From NCBI GenBank assembly GCA_947642745.1, contig CANRTU010000024.1, positions 1 to 61,471 of the forward strand: a stretch of DNA of 61,471 bases. Direction: 5' to 3'. The translations under genes were made by a program, and so were the position numbers. The notes under the pieces were generated by a model. It saw nothing but the letters and a program-made list of their open reading frames with translations, was not told the origin of the DNA and did no database searches. Source of the DNA: an uncultured Eubacterium sp. GTDB lineage: Bacteria > Bacillota > Clostridia > Lachnospirales > Lachnospiraceae. The stretch's first letter is position 1. Each line of letters begins with the position of its first letter. This document shows positions 31,570 to 40,693 of this stretch, one piece after another.

Positions 31570-32832
31570 ATGACGACACAGGAAATTTTAAAACAGGCAA
31601 AAGAGGCAAAAACCACACTGATGCTGGCGGCTGCGGCAGACAGAAACAATGCGCTGGTAAAAATGGCGGAAGCTTTGATAAAGCCGGAACATACCGGGAA
31701 AATACTGGAGGCCAGCCGGCTGGATCTGGAGGCGGCAAAAGGAGTTATATCCGATGTCATGCTGGACCGGCTGCTTCTGAACACAGAGCGGATACAGGCA
31801 ATGACGGACGGAATTTTAGAAGTGGTACAGCTGGAAGATCCGGTGGGAAAAGTAATATCGGAAACGGTAAGGCCCAATGGCATGATCATCCGTAAAACGG
31901 CTGTTCCCATGGGGCTGATTGCCATTATATATGAGAGCCGTCCAAACGTCACCAGCGACGCTGCGGCGCTGGCCATTAAAAGCGGAAACGCCTGCGTTCT
32001 GCGGGGCGGCAGAGAAGCCTGGCGCACCTGTTACGCTATTGTGGAAGCCATGCGTACCGGACTGGCGGCGGCAGGGCTGCCGGAAGCGGCGGTCAGTCTG
32101 ATTGAAGATACGACCAGGGAGAGTGCGAAGGAGCTGATGACAGCGGAAGGATATGTGGACCTGCTCATTCCAAGGGGCGGAAAAGGACTGATCCGCACCT
32201 GTGTGGAACAGGCCACCGTGCCATGTATCCAGACCGGCACCGGTATCTGTCATATTTATGTGGACCGGGCGGCGGATCTGGAAATGGCGGTACGGATTGT
32301 AAGCAATGCCAAAACAAGCCGCCCAAGTGTATGCAACGCTGCGGAAGTCTGTCTGGTACACCGGGAGATTGCCGGCAGTTTTCTGCCAATGCTGCGGCAG
32401 GAGCTGTGCGACAGACGTATGGAAGCGGGCCTGCCGCCGGTAGAGCTGCGTCTGGATGGGAAAGCGGCGTCTGTCATCCCGGGGACTCCGGCCGGGGAAG
32501 AGGATTTTGACACGGAATTTCTGGACTATATTATGGCTGTGAAAGTGACAGACAGTCTGGAAGAGGCGGCTGCCCATATCAATGCCCATTCTACCGGACA
32601 CAGCGAGGCGGTTGTTACGGAGGATACAGAGGCGGCTGCCAGGTTTACGGCAGCTGTGGACAGCGCAGCCGTATATGTAAATGTGTCTACCCGGTTTACC
32701 GACGGGGGAGAGTTCGGACTGGGATGTGAAATGGGTATTTCCACGCAGAAACTTCATGCCAGGGGGCCAATGGGACTGGCGGAGCTCTGCACATATAAAT
32801 ATATCATTGAAGGAAACGGACAGATCCGCTAG
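31570..32832 (+). CDS. proA: Gamma-glutamyl phosphate reductase
   Basis: This aldehyde dehydrogenase-superfamily enzyme reduces glutamyl 5-phosphate to the semialdehyde with NADPH. It has 420 residues. The catalytic cysteine lies in PSVCNAAE, and the family marks [23 protein letters not shown] and [17 protein letters not shown] are present. It is in an operon with proB and is of typical length for the family. Confidence 0.97.
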   Translation: MTTQEILKQAKEAKTTLMLAAAADRNNALVKMAEALIKPEHTGKILEASRLDLEAAKGVISDVMLDRLLLNTERIQAMTDGILEVVQLEDPVGKVISETVRPNGMIIRKTAVPMGLIAIIYESRPNVTSDAAALAIKSGNACVLRGGREAWRTCYAIVEAMRTGLAAAGLPEAAVSLIEDTTRESAKELMTAEGYVDLLIPRGGKGLIRTCVEQATVPCIQTGTGICHIYVDRAADLEMAVRIVSNAKTSRPSVCNAAEVCLVHREIAGSFLPMLRQELCDRRMEAGLPPVELRLDGKAASVIPGTPAGEEDFDTEFLDYIMAVKVTDSLEEAAAHINAHSTGHSEAVVTEDTEAAARFTAAVDSAAVYVNVSTRFTDGGEFGLGCEMGISTQKLHARGPMGLAELCTYKYIIEGNGQIR

Positions 32833-32871
32833 CGGTTCGTGCCACAGAGGCAGGGAAAGGAGGCTGGGGAA

Positions 32872-33564
32872 GTGGGACAGGTTACGATATTGGAAGAGAC
32901 GACAATGAATCCAGTCAGTCTGATGGGACAGCGTGCCGGTGTATGCTGGGGCGCCGATATATCCAGTCCGGAGAAAAATTACCGCCGGGGACTGGAATGC
33001 CTGACGGCTGGTCACGGAAGGGTTATGGAATATGTCAATGTGGAAATGGTTCTGGACGGTTATTCGGCCAGGGTCATCCGTGAATGGTATACCCATCTGG
33101 GCGGTTCGCCTACACGTCTGCAGGCCAGCACCCGTTATATTAATTACGAAAATTTTCCATATGTGATACCGCCTTCCATACAGAAACATGAGCAGGCCCG
33201 CATCAGATATGAAGCGCTCATGGAAGAAATCAGCGGCGCCTGCGCCTGGCTGGAAGAGCAATGCCGGATTCCACGGGAAGATGCGGCCATGCTGCTGCCT
33301 CTGGGCATGGGGACCAGAATTGTGGATAAACGCAATCTGCGCAGTCTGGCGGACATGAGCCGTCAACGGATGTGTGACCGGGCATACCACGAATTCCGTG
33401 AGCTTTTTAATGATATCCGGACTGCCCTGTCCGGGTTGTCCCCGGAATGGAAATATGTGACAGACCATTGCTTTATGCCAAAATGCGAAGAACTGGGATA
33501 TTGTCCGGAGAAGCATTCCTGTGGCAGAAAGCCGGCACGTGCCGGACAGGCCGGGAAAAAATAA
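32872..33564 (+). CDS. thyX: Flavin-dependent thymidylate synthase, divergent ThyX
   Basis: I place the start at GTG 32872, because AGGAGG lies 8 nt upstream and the resulting N-terminus (VTILEETTMNPVSL) fits the family. This gives 230 residues. The protein has the ThyX fold features RIREWYTHLGG-like helix, LQASTRYINYENF, LPLGMGTRIV and LRQRMCDRAYHEFREL-like helices. The canonical RHRxxS motif is replaced by THLGGSPTRLQASTRY, keeping the S-x-R end. A cysteine cluster (CEELGYCPEKHSCG) ends the protein. It would methylate dUMP using methylene-THF and FAD. It is close behind proA. Confidence 0.8.
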   Translation: MGQVTILEETTMNPVSLMGQRAGVCWGADISSPEKNYRRGLECLTAGHGRVMEYVNVEMVLDGYSARVIREWYTHLGGSPTRLQASTRYINYENFPYVIPPSIQKHEQARIRYEALMEEISGACAWLEEQCRIPREDAAMLLPLGMGTRIVDKRNLRSLADMSRQRMCDRAYHEFRELFNDIRTALSGLSPEWKYVTDHCFMPKCEELGYCPEKHSCGRKPARAGQAGKK

Positions 33565-33642
33565 ACCACCGGAACATGCAATCCGGGAATGAAAGAGAGA
33601 CGGCTGTTATGGACAGCGTGTAGTTTATGGAAGGAGAACCAG

Positions 33643-33834
33643 ATGGGAAAAAAACGTTTTGTAGAAACTTATTCACAGGGAATGAGTAATGTACGTAAAA
33701 TTATAGTGGATACAGAAACAGGGGTAAATTATCTGCTGGCTTCATCAGATATGACGTCAGGATGCGGGCTGACAGTACTGAGGGATCAGGATGGCAGACC
33801 GGTAATAACCCCGTATGTGGAAACAGAAAAATAA
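33643..33834 (+). CDS. DUF6440-like small protein
   Basis: A 63-residue protein starting at ATG 33643 after GGAAGGAG. It matches the short family with the pattern RKIIVDTETGVNYLL, then GCGLTVLRDQDGRPV. The function is unknown. A longer in-frame start at 33589 lacks a ribosome binding site. It is probably co-transcribed with thyX. Confidence 0.75.
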   Translation: MGKKRFVETYSQGMSNVRKIIVDTETGVNYLLASSDMTSGCGLTVLRDQDGRPVITPYVETEK

Positions 33835-33935
33835 ACAGTACCGGGATCAGCAGAACAGAAAAACCGGCCTGAGCGGCTGGTTCATGCAAAATAAATATTA
33901 TATAAAAAAATATCATATAAAATAAATATCATGTT

Positions 33936-34074
33936 AAAATAAATAACTGGCCATATTGCGGCGGATAAATTTTTGTGCGTACCCGGAAAAACCGAAGGTG
34001 TATGGAATACATTGAGGATTTTTGCCGGATACCCATAAAGATTCATACAGGCAGTATGACCAGTTATTTATTTT
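33936..34074. repeat. 139-bp element with 24-bp inverted ends
   Basis: AAAATAAATAACTGGCCATA at 33936 and its complement ending at 34074 (TGACCAGTTATTTATTTT) match over about 24 bp with only two differences. The centre holds smaller stems (CGGaaaaaCCG). Long AT-rich inverted ends around an empty centre suggest a miniature inverted-repeat element; a structured RNA is the alternative. It lies in the 558-bp gap between DUF6440 and the aldolase gene. The rest of that gap is AT-rich and non-coding. Confidence 0.55.
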
Positions 34075-34186
34075 TTGCGGAACCGGTGTCCTCAGCAGAC
34101 CGGCTTGTTTTGTATACTCCGTACAGTCCGGAGGGTTACATATGAATAAGAAAAATGACAGATTTATTTGAAAATCGGTGAAAAAT

Positions 34187-34252
34187 GTTGTCTATTTCAG
34201 ATAAAAACAAGGTGGCGGATGATACAGGTTGTTGTCTATTTCAGAGAAAAAC
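34187..34252 (+). repeat. Two direct repeats, 44 bp apart
   Basis: GTTGTCTATTTCAGATAAAA (34187) recurs as GTTGTCTATTTCAGAGAAAA (34231), 21 of 22 bases being identical over the full unit. The offset of 44 bp, about four helical turns, upstream of the aldolase promoter suggests paired activator sites. Confidence 0.5.
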
Positions 34253-34284
34253 CGGCCGGACTTCACAAATGGGACGAGTTTTGG

Positions 34285-34312
34285 TTGCCAGATGGGCAAA
34301 AAAATGTATACT
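34285..34312 (+). promoter_or_regulatory. Promoter of the aldolase-transketolase genes
   Basis: TTGCCA (34285-34290), a 16-bp spacer and TATACT (34307-34312) lie 80 bp before the start codon, immediately after the direct repeats. Confidence 0.5.
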
Positions 34313-34392
34313 ATAATAGGGTAAATGAAATGAACAGAAGTATATATTTTTTTATATGATGCATGCTTAACTATGGAAGGAGGAGCAAAACA

Positions 34393-35037
34393 ATGAAGTT
34401 TTTTGTAGACACAGCGATTGTGGAAGACATCAAAAAAGCAAATGACATGGGGGTTATCTGTGGTGTGACGACCAATCCGTCCCTGATCGCAAGATCCGGA
34501 AGGGATTTTGCGGAAGTTATCCGGGAAATTACCAGTATCGTGGACGGACCCATCAGCGGTGAGGTAAAAGCTACTACACAGGATGCGGAAGGAATGATTG
34601 CGGAAGGCCGTGAAATCGCTAAGATTCATCCGAATATGGTCGTAAAGATTCCTATGACTGTAGAAGGTTTAAAGGCAGTAAAACAGCTGTCAAAAGAAGG
34701 CGTAAAGACCAATGTGACACTGGTATTTTCCGCAAATCAGGCGCTGCTGGCAGCACGGGCAGGCGCTACTTACGTATCACCGTTTCTGGGACGTCTTGAC
34801 GATGTCTCCATGCCTGGAATTGATTTAGTACGTACAATTGCAGATGTATTTGCGATGTATGATGATATAAAGACAGAAATTATTGCGGCATCAATCCGCA
34901 ATCCGGTTCATATCATCGACTGTGCGCTGGCAGGAGCCGATATTGCCACAGTTCCGTATGATGTGATCGAGACAATGACAAAACATCCGCTGACGGATGC
35001 GGGAATTGAGAAATTCGTACAGGATAGTAAAAATTAA
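34393..35037 (+). CDS. fsa: Fructose-6-phosphate aldolase / transaldolase-like protein (TalC/MipB)
   Basis: This 214-residue class I aldolase has the short transaldolase fold: [18 protein letters not shown], the Schiff-base lysine in [23 protein letters not shown] and [12 protein letters not shown] 34393 follows GGAAGGAGGAG. Placement directly before transketolase subunits favours a transaldolase role in the non-oxidative pentose phosphate pathway, which family members can also perform. Confidence 0.92.
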   Translation: MKFFVDTAIVEDIKKANDMGVICGVTTNPSLIARSGRDFAEVIREITSIVDGPISGEVKATTQDAEGMIAEGREIAKIHPNMVVKIPMTVEGLKAVKQLSKEGVKTNVTLVFSANQALLAARAGATYVSPFLGRLDDVSMPGIDLVRTIADVFAMYDDIKTEIIAASIRNPVHIIDCALAGADIATVPYDVIETMTKHPLTDAGIEKFVQDSKN

Positions 35038-35092
35038 GATGGAAAATCTGTAATGCGGTTTTCTACTATGCCATCCAGGAAAGGATATTACC

Positions 35093-35932
35093 ATGACTGA
35101 TTTAGAACTTCAGAAGATAGCAGTGGAAGTAAGAAAAGGAATTATTGCCGGAACCCATTCTGCCAAAGCGGGACATCCGGGCGGTTCCTTATCAGCAGCA
35201 GACTTATTTACTTATCTTTACTTTGAAGAAATGAATATCGATCCTAAAAATCCGGACAAACCAGACCGTGACCGTTTCGTGTTATCCAAAGGACATGCGG
35301 CGCCCGGCTTATACGCTGCGCTTGCCCACCGGGGATTTTTTCCGGTGGAAGCCCTGACCACACTGCGTCATGTCGGTTCCTGTCTGCAGGGGCATCCATG
35401 TGTGCAGAGTACGCCGGGGGTGGAAGCGTCTACCGGTTCTCTTGGCCAGGGTGTTTCCGTGGCGGCGGGAATGGCGCTGGCGGCAAAATTAAACGGGGAC
35501 AGTTACCATGTCTATGCGCTTCTTGGAGACGGCGAAATCCAGGAAGGACAGGTATGGGAAGCCGCCATGTTCGCAGGACACAGGAAGCTGGACAATCTCT
35601 GCGTAATTGTGGATAATAACGGTCTGCAGATTGACGGAAATGTGGACGACGTATGTTCTCCATATCCGATTGATGATAAATTCAGGGCTTTCAATTTTCA
35701 TGTCATAAACGTAGAAGACGGAAACGATATGGCGCAGCTGCGTGCCGCTTTTGCGCAGGTAAAAACCGTAAAAGGGCAGCCGGTGGCCATTATCATGAAA
35801 ACAGTCAAAGGAAAAGGCGTGTCCTATATGGAGCACGTGGCGGACTGGCATGGAAAAGCTCCGAATGATGAGGAATGTACGGTTGCCATGGAAGATCTGA
35901 AGAAAGCAGGTGAAGCATTATGTCAGATGTAA
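35093..35932 (+). CDS. Transketolase, N-terminal subunit
   Basis: The 279-residue protein carries the thiamine diphosphate half of transketolase: AGHPGGSLSAADL, LSKGHAAPGLYA, and the cofactor motif GDGEIQEGQVWEA, ending with DNNGLQIDG. Split transketolases are common in Clostridia. The partner gene starts 13 bp before this one ends, so the two are translationally coupled. Confidence 0.95.
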   Translation: MTDLELQKIAVEVRKGIIAGTHSAKAGHPGGSLSAADLFTYLYFEEMNIDPKNPDKPDRDRFVLSKGHAAPGLYAALAHRGFFPVEALTTLRHVGSCLQGHPCVQSTPGVEASTGSLGQGVSVAAGMALAAKLNGDSYHVYALLGDGEIQEGQVWEAAMFAGHRKLDNLCVIVDNNGLQIDGNVDDVCSPYPIDDKFRAFNFHVINVEDGNDMAQLRAAFAQVKTVKGQPVAIIMKTVKGKGVSYMEHVADWHGKAPNDEECTVAMEDLKKAGEALCQM

Positions 35933-36876
35933 AAAAGATTGCCACCAGGGATGGTTACGGCGAGGCTCTGGTTGAACTTGGAAATGAAACAGACAATGTC
36001 GTGGTACTGGATGCTGACCTGGCTGCGGCAACAAAGACGGGTGTATTTCAGAAAGCTTTCCCTGACAGACATATTGACTGCGGCATTGCAGAGGCGAATA
36101 TGATGAGTGTTGCGGCAGGACTTGCGCTTTCGGGCAAGGTGCCGTTTGTAAGCTCTTTTGCGATGTTTGCGGCGGGACGTGCCTATGAGCAGATCCGCAA
36201 CTCGATAGGATATCCTCATCTGAATGTCAAGATCGGCGCATCCCATGCGGGAATATCCGTAGGAGAGGACGGCGCTTCCCATCAGTGTAATGAAGACATT
36301 GCCCTGATGCGAGTGATTCCCGGCATGACAGTTATTAATCCATCAGACTATATAGAGGCAAAGGCGGCTGTCCATGCGGCATACCATCTGAACGGTCCTG
36401 TTTATTTAAGATTCGGCCGGCTGGCTGTTCCGGTTATTAATGATCGTCCGGATTATAAGTTTGAAATTGGAAAAGGCGTCACCTTGCGGGATGGGAAAGA
36501 CCTTACGATCGCGGCTACCGGACTTTGTGTATCAGAAGCGCTGGCAGCCGCAGACAAGCTGGCGGCGGACGGCATCGACGCAAGAGTGCTTAACATTCAT
36601 ACAATTAAGCCGCTGGATGATGAACTGATTATTAAAGCCGCAAAAGAGACAGGGTTCCTGGTTACCGTGGAAGAGCATTCGGTGATCGGAGGTCTCGGAG
36701 CCGCAGTGGCTGGCGTGCTGTGTGAAAAGTGCCCGGCAAAACTGCGCAGAATCGGTGTCTATGATGTATTCGGTGAGTCCGGCCCGGCGTTGCGGCTGCT
36801 GGAAAAATACGGGCTGAACGCAGAAGGAATCTATAAAAATATTACGGCATATATGAAAGATATGAATGAGCAGTAA
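35920..36876 (+). CDS. Transketolase, C-terminal subunit
   Basis: The 318 residues provide the pyrimidine-binding and C-terminal domains (DADLAAATKTGVF, FDCGIAEANMM-type sequence, SFAMFAAGRAYEQIRN, THAGISVGEDGASHQ-like loop). The catalytic glutamate is in GIAEANM. Together with the preceding subunit it forms one enzyme of the pentose phosphate pathway. Confidence 0.95.
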   Translation: MSDVKKIATRDGYGEALVELGNETDNVVVLDADLAAATKTGVFQKAFPDRHIDCGIAEANMMSVAAGLALSGKVPFVSSFAMFAAGRAYEQIRNSIGYPHLNVKIGASHAGISVGEDGASHQCNEDIALMRVIPGMTVINPSDYIEAKAAVHAAYHLNGPVYLRFGRLAVPVINDRPDYKFEIGKGVTLRDGKDLTIAATGLCVSEALAAADKLAADGIDARVLNIHTIKPLDDELIIKAAKETGFLVTVEEHSVIGGLGAAVAGVLCEKCPAKLRRIGVYDVFGESGPALRLLEKYGLNAEGIYKNITAYMKDMNEQ

Positions 36877-36925
36877 AATAATAACCCGGGAGCGGTTCTG
36901 TATATGTTACTGCCGGTTTTGGGGC

Positions 36926-37005
36926 TGTTGCGCCGCTTGCGGGGATCGTTCTGCCGGCAGCGTACCGCCGGCCGGCAGAACGGCATCGCCGCAGTGGCGC
37001 AGTGC
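36926..37005. repeat. 80-bp GC-rich imperfect palindrome
   Basis: The core GTTCTGCCGG (36948-36957) pairs with CCGGCAGAAC (36972-36981). The flanks extend the stem imperfectly to about 30 bp per arm (TTGCGCCGC on the left with GCCGC and GGCGCA on the right). It lies after the transketolase genes and lacks a T-run. It could act as a terminator or be a dispersed palindromic repeat. Confidence 0.5.
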
Positions 37006-37139
37006 TGTGTTTCCGGGATGATTTCTGGCAGGTAAAACCGCTGTGCCGTGGCAGTCTGTCCGCCATGGCCATCCTGGGAGATTTTCGCAGATTTGTGGTA
37101 TGATCTTAGAATAAGATCTGCAAAATGGCGGGGGTAGTT

Positions 37140-38186
37140 ATGTATAAAGAATCATTTGGAACGGATAAAAAAGGCGCTCCGGTTACTGTATACACACTGG
37201 AAAATAAACAGGGTATGCAGGTACGCATTACCGATTATGGCGCTACGCTGGTATCTGTGTTTGTTCCGGACAGAGATGGGGTAAAGCGGGACGTCCTGCT
37301 GGGATTTGACAATGTGACTGGTTATGAGAACCATACCTGTTATTTCGGTGCGGTAATTGGCAGAAATGGCAACCGGATCGCGGACGCCAGGGCAGTGATT
37401 AGCGGGATTACGTATGAACTGGACGCTAATGATAATGAGAACAATCTTCATTCCGGGTTTCATGGTGTTGATAAGAAAATCTGGACGGTAAAAGAATACA
37501 CGGATACGTCCCTGGTTATGACCTGCGTCAGCGCTGATCTGGAACAGGGATTTCCGGGCAATATGGACATTGAAGTGGTCTATGGGCTTACAGATGAAAA
37601 TATGCTGGATATCCGGTATCAGGCTGTATCAGATAAAGATACCGTGGCGAATTTTACAAACCACGCATATTTTAATCTGGCTGGTCATGATTCCGGCACT
37701 GTACTGGATCAGGAACTGATGCTGGCGGCGTCTGCATATACACCGGTGACGGACGCAAAGCTGATTCCTGTGGGAGAGAACGTTCCGGTGGAAGGTACGC
37801 CAATGGATTTCCGGAAGGCAAAAGCCATCGGTCTGGATATAGAGGCAGAGGATATGCAGCTGAAGTATGGCGGCGGTTATGACCACAACTTTGTGCTGGA
37901 TAAGAGCCAGAAAGGGGCTTTCGAACTGATGGCCCGGGCATATGCGCCACGTACCGGAATTCTGATGACAGCCTGGACGGACCGGCCATGCGTACAGTTT
38001 TACGCAGGCAATTTCATCGGTAAATTAAATGGAAAGCAGGGAGCGGTATACGCAGACCGGCATGGTTTCTGTCTGGAATCCCAGGCTGTCCCAAATGCGG
38101 TGAATGTGCCGGCTTTTGAATCAACTGTAGTGAAAGCGGGCGAAGTATACCGGGCAAGGACTGGGTATCAGTTTTCAGTACAATAA
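37140..38186 (+). CDS. galM: Aldose 1-epimerase (mutarotase)
   Basis: The 348-residue protein interconverts alpha and beta sugar anomers. It has the family residues NRIADA (Arg), NNLHSGFHG, NFTNHAYFNLAGH with the catalytic histidine, and the glutamate in FCLESQAVPNA. The start at ATG 37140 is 5 nt after GGGGG; ATG 37125 is possible but has no upstream site. A small palindrome (GATCTTAgaaTAAGATC) lies 20 bp before it. Confidence 0.93.
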   Translation: MYKESFGTDKKGAPVTVYTLENKQGMQVRITDYGATLVSVFVPDRDGVKRDVLLGFDNVTGYENHTCYFGAVIGRNGNRIADARAVISGITYELDANDNENNLHSGFHGVDKKIWTVKEYTDTSLVMTCVSADLEQGFPGNMDIEVVYGLTDENMLDIRYQAVSDKDTVANFTNHAYFNLAGHDSGTVLDQELMLAASAYTPVTDAKLIPVGENVPVEGTPMDFRKAKAIGLDIEAEDMQLKYGGGYDHNFVLDKSQKGAFELMARAYAPRTGILMTAWTDRPCVQFYAGNFIGKLNGKQGAVYADRHGFCLESQAVPNAVNVPAFESTVVKAGEVYRARTGYQFSVQ

Positions 38187-38208
38187 CTAAAAACAATAAC
38201 TAAAAAAG

Positions 38209-38253
38209 AAAAGACAGCAGCCAGGGCAGGTAACTGCCTGGTTGCTGTCTTTT
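38209..38253. terminator. Bidirectional terminator between galM and the DUF3791/DUF3990 pair
   Basis: AAAAGACAGCA and TGCTGTCTTTT pair fully, with an inner CCAGG/CCTGG stem and a GTAA loop. A-run and T-run on the two sides allow termination in both directions. Confidence 0.8.
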
Positions 38254-38271
38254 GTCTTATAAGACGGGGGT

Positions 38272-38727
38272 TTATTCTATCTTTCCATCCAGAAATGCGT
38301 TTAAAATGTTTTGCGGCGCATCATAATAAAAACTGCTATTGTAGTCGTCTATTTTGTCGCTTACAAAGGAGTGGTATGCCTGGAATAAAGCGTCTGTCAC
38401 CGGTATGCGTTTTTCCCTGGCGATTCCCAGTATGAGTCTTTTATAAATTTTACCGATATCCCAGTGGCCCGGAAGGGAATATCTGGCACTGGCTATATTA
38501 TCATAAGCGCCCGGTGTAATTCCGGCCTTCTGGATAAAGTATTCACTGACAGTATCAATATTGTCACTGTGATAGACGTCAGCCAGATCATATATTTTTT
38601 CGATTGTCTCCCTGCCCAGCAGATCTATAATATCGCATCGTTTATGTTTCGTTTTTCTGGCAATATATTCGATCAGGCTGCAGGTAAAAAACAGGTCGTT
38701 CTCTTTTTTGCTTTCTCTGCCAGTCAT
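38272..38727 (-). CDS. DUF3791-like protein, possible antitoxin
   Basis: The 151-residue protein starts at ATG 38727, overlapping the preceding gene by 4 bp (ATGA). Its N-terminal 70 residues (LFFTCSLIEYIARKTKHK, then LADVYHSDNIDTVSEYFI) resemble DUF3791, which commonly neighbours DUF3990 in Firmicutes. The C-terminal half (KIYKRLILGIAREKRIPV and LFQAYHSFVSDKIDDYN) has no recognised domain. The toxin-antitoxin role is inferred from gene order, not shown. Confidence 0.6.
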   Translation of the reverse strand: MTGRESKKENDLFFTCSLIEYIARKTKHKRCDIIDLLGRETIEKIYDLADVYHSDNIDTVSEYFIQKAGITPGAYDNIASARYSLPGHWDIGKIYKRLILGIAREKRIPVTDALFQAYHSFVSDKIDDYNSSFYYDAPQNILNAFLDGKIE

Positions 38728-39185
38728 CTGATACCTCCACTGGATACATATTCCAGACAATCAAGAGCGTTATCAGAACAGAAGCAGATCTGATGTGTGG
38801 GATATTTAAATTTTGCCAGTACCCAGAATTGTTCCCTGGTTATGACGCCGTCTATAAAATCAGCTACATAGTTGTAAATCTGGTCATTTGCCATAGCGCC
38901 TATAACGATATCATAAGTATGGGGAACGTTGCTGCGACAGCTGACAATAAAATCCAGCCACTCTTCTGTCATGCCTTTAAATTCAAGGATGCGCAGACGG
39001 GTATTCATACGTACCGTATAAGTATTTACAACAGGAGTATCATATCTGCGTGCCCAACGCTCCGCCTGTTCCCGGATCATTGTACAGCAGAATCCTGTTC
39101 CAAAATCTTTCGTATTTTTTCCCCGCAGTATCTGCGGGTGCCTGACAGTTGTGTGACTGCCATGGTAAACGGTCATTTTGCCCAT
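38724..39185 (-). CDS. DUF3990 protein, possible ADP-ribosyltransferase-like toxin
   Basis: The 153-residue protein begins with VYHGSHTTVRHPQI, followed by KDFGTGFCCT and EQAERWARRY, the DUF3990 hallmark. The family has features reminiscent of ADP-ribosyltransferase folds (H near the N-terminus, then a FG/Y-type and a later Q/E-type segment). It is upstream of, and coupled by ATGA to, the DUF3791-like gene. It could be a toxin of a two-gene module; the activity has not been seen in sequence alone. Confidence 0.65.
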   Translation of the reverse strand: MGKMTVYHGSHTTVRHPQILRGKNTKDFGTGFCCTMIREQAERWARRYDTPVVNTYTVRMNTRLRILEFKGMTEEWLDFIVSCRSNVPHTYDIVIGAMANDQIYNYVADFIDGVITREQFWVLAKFKYPTHQICFCSDNALDCLEYVSSGGIR

Positions 39186-39318
39186 ATCCGGAAAGTCCTT
39201 TATTTATAATTTGTTATATTATAATATGTATATTTTAATATAGCACAGCCACTGGAGGAATGCAATCATTAATGTCTGGTGAAAGGAACTTCAGAGAACT
39301 GGATTTAACACATAGCAT

Positions 39319-39975
39319 TTAACACATAGGTTTTAAATCTTCACTGATAATCAGTTCAGCTTCAGTAGCGGCCTGGATTTCTTCCAGCGTAAATGCAGGG
39401 TTATATTCACTTAGCAGCAGTCCGTCTTTCGTTACTTCTATTACCGCCATTTCAGTAATGATCTTATCCACACACCTGACTGCGGTATATGGCAGACGGC
39501 ATTTTTTCAAAATCTTTGGCGCGCCCTTTGCGGTATGTTCCATGGCGATAATGACTTTTCTGGCACCGGCCAGCAGATCCATGGCGCCGCCCATACCGGG
39601 CATTTTCTTACCGGGGATAATCCAGTTGGACAGGGAGCCTTCCTCGTCCACTTCCAGACCACCCAGAATGGTTGCGTCCACGTGGCCTCCACGGATCATC
39701 GCAAAGGAAGTGGCGGAGTCGATAAAGGCGCCGCCTGCGGCCACTGCGGAAGGCGAGCCGCCGGCGTCTACCACATGCAGCGGGCTGTGGGTCCATTCAT
39801 CCACCGCGGCGGTGCCTAAAATTCCGTTTTCAGACTGCAGCGTTACATGTACGTCGTCAGGCAGAAAACGGGGAACCATTGTGGGCAGTCCGATGCCCAG
39901 GTTTACAACGTCGCCATCGTTAAGCTCTTTTGCCACACGTTTTGCAATAATCGTTTTAAATTCAGACCGTTCCAC
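39319..39975 (-). CDS. atoA: CoA-transferase subunit B (acetoacetate CoA-transferase type)
   Basis: This 218-residue family I CoA-transferase beta subunit carries the active-site glutamate in SENGILG. Other family marks are NLGIGLPTMV and GGMGGAMDL-type sequence. It overlaps subunit A by 14 bp. In this cluster the expected job is to activate acetoacetate to acetoacetyl-CoA, using acetyl- or butyryl-CoA as the CoA donor, so that thiolase can finish the pathway. It is the last gene of the minus-strand catabolic unit. Confidence 0.88.
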   Translation of the reverse strand: MERSEFKTIIAKRVAKELNDGDVVNLGIGLPTMVPRFLPDDVHVTLQSENGILGTAAVDEWTHSPLHVVDAGGSPSAVAAGGAFIDSATSFAMIRGGHVDATILGGLEVDEEGSLSNWIIPGKKMPGMGGAMDLLAGARKVIIAMEHTAKGAPKILKKCRLPYTAVRCVDKIITEMAVIEVTKDGLLLSEYNPAFTLEEIQAATEAELIISEDLKPMC

Positions 39976-40663
39976 GTTTTTTCCCTCCTCTCACCACATA
40001 ATCTACATAAATACTCTGGGTCCGTACATCTTCCGGGCGGATATAGCCCAGATAGACCATTTCCTCTGCTTCTACAATGACAGTATCTGCGGCGGTTGCC
40101 ATCAGAGGGTTAAAGTTACTGGTGGCGCCCCGGTACCAGACGTTTCCTTTTGGATCAACGACTGAGCCGGCAATTACTGCCACATCGGCCCGGAGGGCGT
40201 CCATCAGCAGATAGTCTTTGCCATGAATAGTCTGTTTCCCAAGACAGAGCGGAGAATCTTCTACAATAGTACCCACGCCGGTAGGCGTCAGGATTCCACC
40301 TAGTCCGGCGCCGCCGGCACGGATCATTTCCGCCAGGGAACCCTGGGGTACAAGGATTACTTCCAGAGTGCCTTCTTCCATGGACTGTTTTGCCACCTCC
40401 GGATTCAGGCCCACGTGGGTAGCGATAAAACGTCTGACCTGGTGATTGTGTACCAGCTTGGCTACTCCGTAATGGGATTCTTTCATGGGACCTCCGGGCA
40501 TGGATGCGTCATTGCAGATCAGTGTCAGGTCTTTGACACCGCTCTCTGCCAGCACGTCAATCAGATCGTGCGGGGTACCGCACCCCATAAATCCGCCAAA
40601 CATAACGGTCATTTCGTCATGAATCAGTGCGGCTGCTTCTTCTAACGACACTAATGCGGGCAT
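39962..40663 (-). CDS. atoD: CoA-transferase subunit A (acetoacetate CoA-transferase type)
   Basis: The 233-residue alpha subunit shows the glycine-rich FGGFMGCGTPHDLID and GAGLGGILTPTGVGT segments of family I CoA-transferases. It lies 30 bp downstream of the dehydrogenase gene and overlaps subunit B. The substrate is assigned from the cluster context (acetoacetate). Other short 3-oxo acids are possible. Confidence 0.88.
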   Translation of the reverse strand: MPALVSLEEAAALIHDEMTVMFGGFMGCGTPHDLIDVLAESGVKDLTLICNDASMPGGPMKESHYGVAKLVHNHQVRRFIATHVGLNPEVAKQSMEEGTLEVILVPQGSLAEMIRAGGAGLGGILTPTGVGTIVEDSPLCLGKQTIHGKDYLLMDALRADVAVIAGSVVDPKGNVWYRGATSNFNPLMATAADTVIVEAEEMVYLGYIRPEDVRTQSIYVDYVVRGGKKRGTV

Positions 40664-40693
40664 TGTGTCACCTCCTTGTTCTTATCATGGATT

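Noticed and set aside
31044..33516. Long minus-strand ORFs of 327 and 566 residues opposite proB, proA and thyX
   Set aside because: The plus strand encodes clear proline and ThyX proteins; the antisense frames have no recognisable domain and no ribosome site.
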